From Firmicutes bacterium UBA3941 (lineage in GTDB: Bacteria > Bacillota > Clostridia > Caldicoprobacterales > UBA3941): a stretch of 9,355 bases of DNA. A program made the position numbers and the translations under genes. The DNA is taken from assembly GCA_002385665.1 (NCBI GenBank), contig DGDX01000042.1, forward strand, positions 1 through 9,355, read 5' to 3'. Shown piece by piece: positions 1 to 7,535 of this stretch. Under the pieces are notes generated by a model that saw nothing but the letters and a program-made list of their open reading frames with translations, ran no database searches and had not been told where the DNA came from. Each line of letters opens with the position of its first letter. Positions within the stretch are counted from its first letter, which is position 1.

Positions 1-2888
1 GTTCCATCGGGCAGGAAGGGCATATCCTCTTCGGGCAGTATCCTGGAGATAACCCCCTTGTTACCATGCCGACCCGCCATCTTATCCCCTACGGAGATCT
101 TTCTCTTCTGGGCCACATAGACCCTTACCAGCTCATTGACTCCGGGGGGCAGTTCGTCTCCGTTCTTCCTGGTGAAGACCTTAACATCCACAACTATGCC
201 GCCTTCCCCATGGGGAACCCTGAGGGAGGTATCCCTGACTTCACGTGCCTTTTCCCCGAATATGGCCCTGAGCAGTCTTTCCTCGGCGGTAAGTTCGGTT
301 TCGCCCTTGGGCGTCACCTTTCCTACCAATATATCATTAGCCCTTACTTCGGCTCCAATCCGTATGATACCCCTCTCATCCAGATCCCTCAGGGCATCCT
401 CCCCTGTATTGGGTATATCCCTGGTTATCTCTTCGGGACCCAGCTTGGTATCACGGGCCTCGGATTCATATTCCTCTATATGAATGGATGTATATACGTC
501 ATCCTTGACCAACTTCTCACTGATAAGGATAGCGTCCTCAAAGTTATAACCTTCCCAGGTCATAAAGCCCATGAGAACATTCTTGCCAAGAGCTATCTCC
601 CCGTAATCCGTGGATGCTCCGTCGGCGATAATCTGGCCTGCCTTAACCTCTTCCCCAACCTCTACTATGGGTTTTTGGTTGATACAGGTACCCTGGTTGG
701 ATCGCTTGAACTTATGGAGATTGTAGGTAGTTATTTCTCCCTTGTCGTTCCTGATCTGGATGTAGGTAGCCGAAAGCTTGACGACTACACCGTCTTCCCT
801 GGCTATAACAACCACACCGGAATCCCTGGCGGCCTTGTATTCCATCCCCGTACCTACGATGGGGGCTTCCGTCCTGATAAGGGGTACCCCCTGGCGCTGC
901 ATGTTTGCTCCCATAAGAGCCCTGTTGGCGTCATCGTTTTCCAGGAAGGGGATCATAGCGGTTGCAACCGAAACTACCTGCTTGGGGGATACGTCCATAA
1001 AGTCTACGCTGTTCTTGTCAACCTCATGGATATCGTCCTTGACCCTGGCCATAACCCTATCGTCTATAAAACGGCCTTCCTCGTCCAAGGGTTCATTACC
1101 CTGGGCTATAATGAATTCATCCTCCTCATCGGCGGTAAGATAGACTATCTCATCGGTTACAACGTTCCTCTCCTTATCCACCTTCCTATAAGGGGCTTCG
1201 ATGAAACCATACTCATTGATTCTGGCATAGGTGCTCAGGGAACCAATAAGCCCGATATTGGGACCCTCCGGAGTCTCGATGGGGCACATGCGTCCGTAGT
1301 GGGAGTGGTGAACGTCCCGAACCTCAAAACCTGCCCTTTCACGGCTTAACCCACCCGGCCCCAAGGCACTGAGCCTTCTTTTATGGGTAAGTTCCGCAAG
1401 GGGATTGGTCTGGTCCATAAATTGGGACAGCTGGCTGCTGCCGAAAAACTCCTTGATAGAGGCTGTTACAGGCCTGATATTGATCAGGGCCTGGGGAGTA
1501 ATGATATCCACATCCTGGATAGTCATCCTCTCCTTGACCACCCTCTCCATCCTGGAAAGACCTATCCGGAATTGGTTTTGAAGGAGTTCGCCTACAGAAC
1601 GCAGTCTCCTGTTCCCCAGGTGGTCTATATCGTCAACAGATCCTATATCGTATAAAAGGTAAATAATATAGTTAACAGAGGCAGCAATATCGTCCACTAT
1701 GATGTGCTTGGGTATCAGCCTGTCGATATTCTCCCTTAGTGCCTCCTTCAGATCCTCTTCATCCAGGTCCTGGTCCAGGATTTCCTTTAAAGTGGGATAA
1801 TGCACGTGTTCATTGATCCCTACTTCCTCCAGGTTCAGATCCAAATGATACTTTGCATCGACAAAATTATTGCCCAAAACATGAGCAACCCTGTCCTCGC
1901 CCAGATCAAGCAATACCTTATTTATACCTGAGTTTTGTATCTCCCAGGCCTTTTCATAGCTGATCCTTTCGCCTTTTTTAACGAGGATTTCTCCTGTTTC
2001 GGTATTGACAATGTCTTCTGCGCTCCTTCTGCCGGATATCCTGGATGCAAGAGCAAGCTTCTTGTTGAATTTATATCTGCCAAAACGGGCTAAATCATAC
2101 CGTTTATCGTCGAAGAAAAGCAAATTAAAGAGCTGTCTGGCGCTTTCTATGGTTGGGGGTTCCCCCGGCCTCAAGCGCTTATAGATCTCCAACAATCCTT
2201 CTTCGTGAGAGGTGGTATTATCCTTATCCAGGGTTTTTAAAAGCCTTTCCTCTTCCCCCATGATTTCCTTGATCCGGGCATCCGTACCGTAGCCTATAGC
2301 CCTTAGAAGAACGGTTATGGGCAGCTTACGGGTGCGGTCGACCCTTACATACATGATCTCATTGGAATCGGTTTCAAATTCCATCCAGGCACCCCTGTTG
2401 GGGATTACCGTAGCCGAATAAAGGTTCTTCCCGGTCTTATCTATTGTATCCGAGTAATATATGCCGGGAGATCTGACCAACTGACTGACTATTACTCGTT
2501 CGGCTCCATTTATAATGAAAGTTCCCTGTTCCGTCATAAGAGGGAAATCCCCCATGAAGACTTCCTGTTCCTTGACTTCTCCGGTCTCCCTATTGATGAG
2601 CCTGACTTGGACCTTTAGTGGTGCTGAGTACGTAACATCCCTTTCCTTGCATTCTTCTACGGAATACTTGGGATTGTCCCCTAGCTGATAGTCAACAAAT
2701 TCCAATACCAAGTTATCCGTATAGTCGGAAATTGGAGAAATGTCGTTAAACACTTCCCTGAGACCTTCTTCCAGAAACCACTGAAATGATCGCTTCTGTA
2801 CCTCTATGAGGTTGGGCATTTCCAGAACTTCATCAATTCTGGAATAACTCATGCGAGTCTTTTTTCCCATCTTAACTGGATGTACCAT
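1..2888 (-). CDS. rpoB: RNA polymerase beta subunit RpoB, N-terminal 962 codons (3' end outside window)
   Basis: Beta subunit of DNA-dependent RNA polymerase; with beta' it forms the catalytic cleft. Translating the minus strand gives a continuous reading frame that starts [20 protein letters not shown] and aligns along its whole length with Bacillus-type RpoB as I remember it. Landmarks: the rifampicin pocket begins [11 protein letters not shown] at residue 483 (D492, H502 and S507 correspond to E. coli D516, H526 and S531, all in the sensitive form); YNFEDAIL with E784/D785; [12 protein letters not shown] at residues 934-945, near the active centre. The ATG at 2888 is chosen because GGGGTGAG lies 7 nt upstream; the frame closes soon above it. 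Related proteins have about 1200 residues, so roughly the last 230 are missing at the window edge. The gene has its own promoter and long leader and is separated from rplL by a GH31 gene. Confidence 0.98.
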   Translation of the reverse strand, partial: MVHPVKMGKKTRMSYSRIDEVLEMPNLIEVQKRSFQWFLEEGLREVFNDISPISDYTDNLVLEFVDYQLGDNPKYSVEECKERDVTYSAPLKVQVRLINRETGEVKEQEVFMGDFPLMTEQGTFIINGAERVIVSQLVRSPGIYYSDTIDKTGKNLYSATVIPNRGAWMEFETDSNEIMYVRVDRTRKLPITVLLRAIGYGTDARIKEIMGEEERLLKTLDKDNTTSHEEGLLEIYKRLRPGEPPTIESARQLFNLLFFDDKRYDLARFGRYKFNKKLALASRISGRRSAEDIVNTETGEILVKKGERISYEKAWEIQNSGINKVLLDLGEDRVAHVLGNNFVDAKYHLDLNLEEVGINEHVHYPTLKEILDQDLDEEDLKEALRENIDRLIPKHIIVDDIAASVNYIIYLLYDIGSVDDIDHLGNRRLRSVGELLQNQFRIGLSRMERVVKERMTIQDVDIITPQALINIRPVTASIKEFFGSSQLSQFMDQTNPLAELTHKRRLSALGPGGLSRERAGFEVRDVHHSHYGRMCPIETPEGPNIGLIGSLSTYARINEYGFIEAPYRKVDKERNVVTDEIVYLTADEEDEFIIAQGNEPLDEEGRFIDDRVMARVKDDIHEVDKNSVDFMDVSPKQVVSVATAMIPFLENDDANRALMGANMQRQGVPLIRTEAPIVGTGMEYKAARDSGVVVIAREDGVVVKLSATYIQIRNDKGEITTYNLHKFKRSNQGTCINQKPIVEVGEEVKAGQIIADGASTDYGEIALGKNVLMGFMTWEGYNFEDAILISEKLVKDDVYTSIHIEEYESEARDTKLGPEEITRDIPNTGEDALRDLDERGIIRIGAEVRANDILVGKVTPKGETELTAEERLLRAIFGEKAREVRDTSLRVPHGEGGIVVDVKVFTRKNGDELPPGVNELVRVYVAQKRKISVGDKMAGRHGNKGVISRILPEEDMPFLPDG

Positions 2889-2895
2889 GCAACAT

Positions 2896-2928
2896 CTCAC
2901 CCCTTAAGAATTTATAACCATTAAGGAA
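2896..2928 (-). promoter_or_regulatory. Hairpin overlapping the rpoB Shine-Dalgarno sequence
   Basis: On the minus strand TTCCTTAA (2928-2921) can pair with TTAAGGGG (2907-2900), giving 8 bp (two of them G-U) around a 13-nt loop. The 3' arm contains the GGGG part of the rpoB ribosome binding site GGGGTGAG (2903-2896), so the stem would partly hide it. The pairing is seen in the sequence; a regulatory role is inferred. Confidence 0.4.
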
Positions 2929-2981
2929 GTTCCAAAAAATATGCAGAATGAAATGGGTCAGGCTATAATGCTGTAAATCAG

Positions 2982-2997
2982 GTTTTTTTGAAACTTC
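2982..2997 (-). repeat. 16-bp direct repeat, copy in the rpoB leader
   Basis: Minus-strand GAAGTTTCAAAAAAAC, identical to 5526-5511 upstream of GH31. This copy is transcribed, about 94 nt before the rpoB start codon. Between the two copies lie GH31, its promoter and terminator, and the rpoB promoter. Confidence 0.6.
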
Positions 2998-3034
2998 AAC
3001 TGACCAGTTATCTTTTTGTTAACACTTAAATATT

Positions 3035-3080
3035 AAAAGCCCCTTGACCCAAGTCCCGTTGGGCAAATTTGCCAAGGAGC
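3035..3080 (-). promoter_or_regulatory. Branched hairpin plus U-run in the rpoB leader, attenuator-like
   Basis: On the minus strand GCTCCTTG (3080-3073) pairs with CAAGGGGC (3046-3039), 8 bp with one G-U. Inside lie two competing small hairpins: GCA/TGC around AATT (3072-3063), and CCCAA/TTGGG around a 6-nt loop (3063-3048). The closing stem is followed directly by TTTT and then an A/T-rich stretch. This is the shape of an intrinsic terminator or attenuator, about 120-165 nt into the rpoB leader. I do not recognise it as a known riboswitch or protein leader. Confidence 0.55.
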
Positions 3081-3083
3081 ATT

Positions 3084-3135
3084 ATTGTTTATTATTGCCA
3101 TAATTTATAGTCTTTATTCCTCATAATAAAACAAT
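3084..3135 (-). repeat. A/T-rich inverted repeat just upstream of the rpoB leader attenuator
   Basis: The minus-strand arms ATTGTTTTATTAT (3135-3123) and ATAATAAACAAT (3095-3084) pair over 12 bp with one bulged base, closing a 27-nt loop. It sits 3 nt before the branched hairpin, so the two could fold as one leader element. All pairs are A-U apart from one G-C, so stability alone is weak. Confidence 0.4.
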
Positions 3136-3207
3136 AAACCTTTAATTTTTTTCTTTTAATTCTGTTACCATAAACCGGTAGAAATACATACATTAATGCA
3201 ATTTAAT

Positions 3208-3236
3208 ATGATACCACATCACATATACCCTGTCAA
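3208..3236 (-). promoter_or_regulatory. SigA-type promoter for rpoB
   Basis: On the minus strand there is a perfect -35 TTGACA (3236-3231), a 17-bp spacer and -10 TATCAT (3213-3208). A run of seven A/T pairs (about 3240-3250) just upstream could act as an UP element. Predicted transcription start is near 3201, giving an rpoB leader of about 313 nt. It lies downstream of the GH31 terminator, so rpoB is not dependent on rplJL read-through. Bases 3240-3320 hold nothing else that I recognise. Confidence 0.85.
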
Positions 3237-3323
3237 GGATTTTTTTAAACGTGAAAAGAATTGCTGATTGCAAGTTATAATGAGATACTTTTTCTCTGCT
3301 GAAAATGACCACTGTTTCATAAT

Positions 3324-3359
3324 GAAAACCCCTCGACCTAAGAAGACCGAAGGGTTTTC
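3324..3359 (-). terminator. Intrinsic terminator after the GH31 gene
   Basis: Minus-strand arms GAAAACCCTTCG and CGAGGGGTTTTC form a 12-bp stem (one G-U) around a 12-nt loop, about 60 nt past the GH31 stop. The U-run is contained in the 3' arm (GGGGTTTTC). In the plus direction the same sequence has a C-A mismatch, so the stem is best on the minus strand, matching the gene direction. Confidence 0.8.
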
Positions 3360-3418
3360 TCAAAGGGTGCATTGAATTTGTATTATAGTACAGTATAGGG
3401 ATTTAATCAACAGGTAAT

Positions 3419-5434
3419 CTAATGAATGGATAAATCTGAGCCTTCCCTTATAAAGAGAGGAATAATATCTATGGGCGCGTCGGCGTCGATGAACTGATCC
3501 CCATCATACATCCGGCCGGTCCAGGCATCCTTCCAGCGGGTACCCTTTGGAAGGTATACCCTCCTGCTCTTCGCCTGGGGATATAAGACCGGGGCCACCA
3601 GGATATCCGGGCCGAACATATATTGATCCTCTATCTCCCATGCGGCCTCGTCCTGATGGAAGTCATAGAAGATAGGCCTGATAACGGGAGTACCTATTTC
3701 ATGAGCGTCTTTCATGACTTCCTTTATATAGGGTCTCAGCCTTTCCCGTATCATCAAGTATTTTCTGCAGATTCCATAGGCTTCGGGCCCATAGCTCCAC
3801 ACCTCATTGGCCGCCCCTGAAGTACAGACTCCTCCACCTGAGGTTCCCAGTGGTTCGGAATGGGGTTCCCGATCCCCGTGCAAGCGCATGACCGGACAGA
3901 AGGTTCCATACTGAAACCACCTTATGAACACCTCCCGGAACTTGGGGTCATCGGGATTTCCGCCATGAAATCCTCCGATATCCGTTGTCCACCAGGGTAT
4001 TCCCGCAAGCCCTACATTCAATCCAGCGGCTACCTGATTGCGCATGCTCTCAAAGGAGGAATGGATATCCCCGGACCATAAGAGGGCTCCGTAGCGCTGA
4101 CTTCCGGCCCAGGCGCACCTTATCAGGTTTATGATATTTTCCTGGCCGGCCTCTTTCATGCCGTCGAAGAAGGTCTTGGCATACATCAACGGAAAAACAT
4201 TGCCTATCTGAACATTAGGACCCAGATGATACCTGTACAGGTCAAAGTCGTAATATGTATATTCCGGCTCCGCCTCATCCAGCCAGAAAATCCTTATGCC
4301 TCTGTCGTAATAATTCTGCTTTATCTTCTGCCACACATATTCCCTGGCACCAGGATTGGTAGGATCAAAATGGGCTGTATTTCCATGAAAGTCCATGGCT
4401 ATCCTATGGCCCCTATCGGTCCTGATAAGGTAACCCATCTCCACCATCTCTTCATAGTTCTCGCTTCTATGGTCAACGGTAGGCCAGATGGATACCATAA
4501 GCTCTATACCCATATCCTTGAGCTCCTTTATCATGGCGTCTGGATCAGGCCAATAATCCGCATCAAACTTCCATTCACCCTGCATGGTCCAATGGAAAAA
4601 ATCTATAACTATAACGGATAAGGGAAGTCCCCGCCTCTTGTACTCACGGGCAACTTCCAGGAGTTCCTCCTGGGTTTGATAGCGAAGCTTGCTTTGCCAA
4701 AAACCCATGGCGAAATCCGGCATCATGGGTACCCTGCCCGCGGCCCTTCCATAGGCTTCCACAAGCTCTGCAGGATTATCGCCGGCGCAGATCCAATAAT
4801 CAATAATCTTCGACGAATAGGCCTGCCAGGTGGTCAGGTTCTTGCCGAAGGCGACACGGCCAACTGCGGGATTGTTCCACAGCAGTCCGTAGCCAAGACT
4901 GGAAATCATAAAGGGAACGCTGGCCTGGGAGTTTCTCTGGGCCAGTTCCAAATCACAACCCTTTAAGTTAAGGAAAGGTTGCTGATATTGCCCCATTCCA
5001 TAGATTCTTTCATCCGGGTTGGATTCAAACCGTACCGTAATGGAATAATCTCCTCCGAGGATTGGTTTAAATTCCCGTGCCTCTATATCCAGGGCGGAGG
5101 CAAATCCCGTAGGCTCTACGCCGGGCTGGAATTTGTATTCCTTTCTGTTTCTTACATACTCCTCCAGCAAAAGCTGGCCTTTCTGATTGTAGAAGGTGAT
5201 CTTGCCGGCACTGTTCAGCTCCGCCCTGATCTTCCCATTGACTATACTTGCCCCATAGGGCGTAATGGTGATCTCCGCCTCAGTGGTTTCAGGGCTCAAC
5301 AGGGCCCAGTCCTCCGTCGGCATATTGGCCATCTTCGTCGCCCTAACGCGCAGAGCGTCCCTGCCCCAGGGTTCGATCCATAACTTCTCCGAATCATAGG
5401 TGAATATCAACCTTTGTCCCTGCCTGGTAAACAT
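3419..5434 (-). CDS. Glycoside hydrolase family 31 alpha-glycosidase (alpha-xylosidase / alpha-glucosidase type)
   Basis: A 671-residue retaining alpha-glycosidase. Order: N-terminal beta-sandwich (about 1-235), (beta/alpha)8 barrel (about 240-565), proximal C-terminal beta domain to the end. Family 31 marks are visible: IDFFHW with D278, nucleophile motif FWLDEAEP with D386, acid/base motif LLWSGD with D456, WWTTDIGGF at 481-489 and MRLHGDREP at 516-524. WLDxxEP resembles the alpha-xylosidase branch more than the WxDMNE of classic alpha-glucosidases, but I cannot fix the substrate. No signal peptide or membrane segment, so a cytoplasmic enzyme acting on imported oligosaccharides is likely. 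It ends straight after the proximal domain, without the distal domain of about 80 residues found in E. coli YicI; codons past the TAG reach another stop quickly and show no remnant. SD AGGGAGG precedes the ATG. It has its own promoter and terminator. Its presence between rplL and rpoB is unusual. Confidence 0.93.
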   Translation of the reverse strand: MFTRQGQRLIFTYDSEKLWIEPWGRDALRVRATKMANMPTEDWALLSPETTEAEITITPYGASIVNGKIRAELNSAGKITFYNQKGQLLLEEYVRNRKEYKFQPGVEPTGFASALDIEAREFKPILGGDYSITVRFESNPDERIYGMGQYQQPFLNLKGCDLELAQRNSQASVPFMISSLGYGLLWNNPAVGRVAFGKNLTTWQAYSSKIIDYWICAGDNPAELVEAYGRAAGRVPMMPDFAMGFWQSKLRYQTQEELLEVAREYKRRGLPLSVIVIDFFHWTMQGEWKFDADYWPDPDAMIKELKDMGIELMVSIWPTVDHRSENYEEMVEMGYLIRTDRGHRIAMDFHGNTAHFDPTNPGAREYVWQKIKQNYYDRGIRIFWLDEAEPEYTYYDFDLYRYHLGPNVQIGNVFPLMYAKTFFDGMKEAGQENIINLIRCAWAGSQRYGALLWSGDIHSSFESMRNQVAAGLNVGLAGIPWWTTDIGGFHGGNPDDPKFREVFIRWFQYGTFCPVMRLHGDREPHSEPLGTSGGGVCTSGAANEVWSYGPEAYGICRKYLMIRERLRPYIKEVMKDAHEIGTPVIRPIFYDFHQDEAAWEIEDQYMFGPDILVAPVLYPQAKSRRVYLPKGTRWKDAWTGRMYDGDQFIDADAPIDIIPLFIREGSDLSIH

Positions 5435-5474
5435 CTAATCCCTCCCTAAATGTTTTCCGCTATAAAATTAACAC

Positions 5475-5483
5475 ATTATACCA
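5475..5483 (-). promoter_or_regulatory. Extended -10 promoter for the GH31 gene
   Basis: Minus strand TGGTATAAT: perfect -10 TATAAT (5480-5475) preceded by TGG, which is an extended -10. The matching -35 at 17 bp is poor (ATTACC, 3 of 6). Predicted start near 5468, leader about 34 nt. Lying downstream of the rplL terminator, it makes GH31 a separate unit. Confidence 0.65.
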
Positions 5484-5510
5484 GTTAATCATATGCCGGT
5501 AATGGCTAAT

Positions 5511-5526
5511 GTTTTTTTGAAACTTC
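5511..5526 (-). repeat. 16-bp direct repeat, copy upstream of GH31
   Basis: Minus-strand GAAGTTTCAAAAAAAC, identical to 2997-2982 in the rpoB leader and in the same orientation. This copy lies about 30 bp upstream of the GH31 -10. The A7 tract lowers its information content, but the exact 16-base match in two intergenic regions is notable. Confidence 0.6.
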
Positions 5527-5610
5527 TCTCTTCCGATATCCGCTTTTCAATAGCTCATTACCTAAGATTACCAACCAGTACAAGAGGAAAAAATATTATT
5601 CATTATAAGA

Positions 5611-5642
5611 GATAAAGAAAAAAGGACTAATAAAAGTCCTTT
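5611..5642 (-). terminator. Intrinsic terminator after rplL
   Basis: Minus-strand AAAGGACT / AGTCCTTT, an 8-bp perfect stem with a 6-nt loop, followed by TTTCTTTAT. It begins about 20 nt past the rplL stop. It separates rplJ-rplL from GH31 and rpoB. The rest of 5435-5610 is A/T-rich; besides the GH31 promoter and one repeat copy I see nothing in it. Confidence 0.88.
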
Positions 5643-5663
5643 ATCCTAAATTACTCAAACAGC

Positions 5664-6044
5664 TTATTTCACTTCTACCTTTGCGCCAACTTCTTCCAGT
5701 TTGGTCTTGATTTCTTCAGCTTCTTCCTTGCTTACGCCTTCCTTAACAGGCTTTGGAGCGTTGTCTACCAGGTCTTTGGCATCTTTCAGGCCAAGGCTGG
5801 TGATCTCTCTGACAACCTTGATAACCTTAATCTTCTGATCACCAACGTCTGCCAGAACAACGTCAAATTCGGTCTTCTCTTCTTCTTCTTCTGCTGCGGC
5901 AGGTCCACCTGCTACAGGTGCTGCGGCTACGGCCATAGGAGCAGCTGCGCTAACGCCAAATTCTTCTTCAAGTTCCTTTACCAGTTCAGCCAGTTCCAGG
6001 ACTGTCATGCCCTTGATAGCTTCCATAATTTGATTTTTATCCAT
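5664..6044 (-). CDS. rplL: 50S ribosomal protein L7/L12
   Basis: Stalk protein of the large subunit; dimers bind the L10 C-terminal helix and recruit translation GTPases such as EF-Tu and EF-G. The 126 residues show the full family layout: N-terminal dimerisation domain (about 1-32), flexible Ala/Glu-rich hinge (about 33-57, including EEEEE), and the globular C-terminal domain with [20 protein letters not shown] at 71-90, the factor-binding surface. Length is normal. The ATG at 6044 follows GGAGG at good spacing. It lies 46 nt after rplJ, with which it shares the L10-leader promoter, and is followed by a strong terminator. L12 is needed in several copies per L10, so its translation is probably higher than that of rplJ; I see no sequence proof of this. 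Confidence 0.98.
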   Translation of the reverse strand: MDKNQIMEAIKGMTVLELAELVKELEEEFGVSAAAPMAVAAAPVAGGPAAAEEEEEKTEFDVVLADVGDQKIKVIKVVREITSLGLKDAKDLVDNAPKPVKEGVSKEEAEEIKTKLEEVGAKVEVK

Positions 6045-6090
6045 CTTTAAAAACCTCCATTTTTAACTTTAATTAATTTTGAATAAATTT

Positions 6091-6612
6091 TTACGCTTCT
6101 TTTTGCTCTTTAATAGCATTAAGAGCATAGGTCAATGCCCGTACGGGACCGGTTAATACCCCAACCAGGTTGGCAATGGGCGCGTTCATGCTGCCCAAAA
6201 GCTTGGCAAGGAGCTCCTCCCTGGAGGGAAGGTCCGCCAACGCCTTAATGCCGTCCACATCGATTACCTTACCGTCTACAACTCCGGTCTTAAACTCTAT
6301 TTTCCTATATTTCCTAATAGCCTCCGTCAGGATCTTGGCAGGAGCTACGGGATCATCTTCGCTAAAGGCAATGGCTGTGGGCCCCTCAAGGAAAGGAATC
6401 AACTCCTCTAAACCCACCTCTTTAACTGCTATTTCAGTCAAAGTGTTCTTGTATACCTTGTAGTCAACGCCCGCCTCGCGGAAGCTGCTTCTAAGCTCGG
6501 TTGCCTCCTGTACGTTCAGGCCTTTATAATCCACTAAGATAGCGCTGCTGGCTTTGGTAAACTTATCCTTCAGTTCCTCAACAATTTGAGCTTTTTGCTC
6601 TCTTATAGACAT
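6091..6612 (-). CDS. rplJ: 50S ribosomal protein L10
   Basis: Base of the ribosomal stalk: the N-terminal domain binds 23S rRNA with L11, and the C-terminal helix holds L7/L12 dimers. The 173-residue product has the typical start (MSIREQKAQIVEELKDKF), the conserved VDYKGL and YKVYKNTL segments (about 27-56), and an Ala/Leu-rich C-terminal helix (from about 138) for L12 binding. Normal family length. The ATG at 6612 has GAGGAGGTG 9 nt upstream. It is first in the rplJ-rplL unit and lies behind an L10 leader, so the L10-L12 complex should repress its own synthesis. Confidence 0.98.
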   Translation of the reverse strand: MSIREQKAQIVEELKDKFTKASSAILVDYKGLNVQEATELRSSFREAGVDYKVYKNTLTEIAVKEVGLEELIPFLEGPTAIAFSEDDPVAPAKILTEAIRKYRKIEFKTGVVDGKVIDVDGIKALADLPSREELLAKLLGSMNAPIANLVGVLTGPVRALTYALNAIKEQKEA

Positions 6613-6639
6613 AGCCGGTCACACCTCCTCTTGAATCGC

Positions 6640-6790
6640 ATTAAAATACCCTCTTCCCGTTTGGCACAATACCAGATGGTAAGAGGGCAGTTATCCTGTT
6701 TGCTCTTCCACCTCGGCGGGCCCATTACGGATTAAACCACTTAAAAGCGGTACCTGCTGTCTACGGCAAGAAAGGTATATAAGCTATTTA
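6640..6790 (-). promoter_or_regulatory. L10 leader RNA (ribosomal protein L10 autoregulatory leader)
   Basis: The transcribed stretch ahead of rplJ contains the recognisable L10-leader core: CCGTAGACAGCAGGTACC near 6766-6749, and further on TTAATCC and GCCCGCCGAGGTGG (about 6721-6708), followed by the attenuator. In this family L10 bound to L12 grips the leader RNA through a kink-turn and favours termination, so excess stalk complex switches off rplJL. Identification rests on remembered consensus and position, not on a covariance search. Confidence 0.85.
6642..6687 (-). terminator. Leader terminator (attenuator) of rplJL
   Basis: Minus-strand CCCTCTT (6687-6681) pairs with AAGAGGG (6655-6649), 7 bp, followed by TATTTTAA (6648-6641). 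A competing fold is visible: GGT-GG-AAGAG (about 6711-6702) can pair with CTCTTACC (6685-6678), which would break this stem. This terminator/antiterminator pair fits the attenuation known for rplJL in Bacillus subtilis. Confidence 0.75.
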
Positions 6791-6800
6791 ATTCTTTAAA

Positions 6801-6829
6801 AGTTTACTATAGAACTCTGTAGTTGTCAA
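6801..6829 (-). promoter_or_regulatory. SigA-type promoter for rplJ-rplL
   Basis: Minus strand TTGACA (6829-6824), 17-bp spacer, TAAACT (6806-6801). The -35 begins 2 bases after the rplA stop codon. Predicted start near 6794, giving a leader of about 180 nt. No terminator separates rplA from it, so read-through from the rpmG unit can add to it. Confidence 0.75.
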
Positions 6830-6831
6830 TC

Positions 6832-7521
6832 CTAAAATACGCCGGGATTTATTTTGATCCCAGGACCCATGGTGCTGGCCAGGACCACACTTCTCAAATA
6901 GGTACCCTTGGCCGAGGCCGGCTTGGCCTTTACGATGGCGTCCATAAGCACTGAAAGATTTTCGTTTATCTTTTCTGTGTCAAAGGAGACCTTTCCGATG
7001 GGTACATGGATGATACCGGTTCTGTCGACTCGATACTCAACCTTACCTGCTTTGATATCCTGGACTGCTTTTGTCACATCCATGGTTACTGTGCCGGACT
7101 TGGGGTTTGGCATTAATCCTCTGGGTCCCAAAATTCGGCCCAGGCGGCCAACTAAGCCCATCATATCAGGAGTGGCAACGCAAACATCAAAATCCAGCCA
7201 ATTCTCTTCCTGAATCTTTTGAACCATATCCTCTGCGCCAACAAAATCAGCGCCTGCTGCTTCGGCTTCTCTGGCTTTCTCGCCTTTTGCGAAGACGAGA
7301 ACCCTGACAGTTCGACCTGTCCCGTGGGGGAGTACAACAGCTCCTCTGACCTGCTGATCGGCGTGTCTTGGATTTACACCCAGCCTTACACTAGCCTCTA
7401 TAGTTTCATCAAATTTAGCCTTAGCTGTCTGTTTAACCAGCTCGATGCCTTCCTGGACGTCATATAATTTAGTACGATCCACCAGCTTAAGGCTTTCTTG
7501 ATACTTTTTACCTCTTTTCAT
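6832..7521 (-). CDS. rplA: 50S ribosomal protein L1
   Basis: L1 forms the mobile stalk on the E-site side of the large subunit that helps deacylated tRNA leave, and it represses its own mRNA. The frame is open from a GTG at 7569, but the ATG at 7521 is the true start: AAGGAGGT (7535-7528) lies just upstream, the product ([10 protein letters not shown]...) then has 229 residues as is normal, and the extra upstream codons overlap an L1-binding hairpin. Conserved features: domain I at both ends, domain II in the middle, and the hallmark [19 protein letters not shown] at 128-146. It lies 70 nt after rplK. Confidence 0.97.
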   Translation of the reverse strand: MKRGKKYQESLKLVDRTKLYDVQEGIELVKQTAKAKFDETIEASVRLGVNPRHADQQVRGAVVLPHGTGRTVRVLVFAKGEKAREAEAAGADFVGAEDMVQKIQEENWLDFDVCVATPDMMGLVGRLGRILGPRGLMPNPKSGTVTMDVTKAVQDIKAGKVEYRVDRTGIIHVPIGKVSFDTEKINENLSVLMDAIVKAKPASAKGTYLRSVVLASTMGPGIKINPGVF

Positions 7522-7535
7522 CTTATTACCTCCTT

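Noticed and set aside
66..1349. Long open plus-strand frame of 427 codons opposite rpoB
   Set aside because: It is fully antisense to a well-conserved part of rpoB, has no family features I recognise, and similar long shadows occur opposite other genes here. It follows from rpoB codon use.
1380..1445. Rifampicin-resistance substitution in RpoB
   Set aside because: The positions equal to E. coli D516, H526 and S531 carry D, H and S, the sensitive forms.
4226..5383. Plus-strand open frames opposite GH31
   Set aside because: They are antisense shadows of a conserved enzyme and show no recognisable domain.
5445..5465. Catabolite-response (CcpA) site near the GH31 start
   Set aside because: The AGCGGAAAACA stretch resembles half of a cre box, but the spacing is off by one and the other half does not match.
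5602..5607. TATAAT on the minus strand just after the rplL terminator
   Set aside because: The matching -35 position lies within the terminator loop and fits only 2 of 6 bases; the extended -10 at 5475-5483 is the better GH31 promoter.
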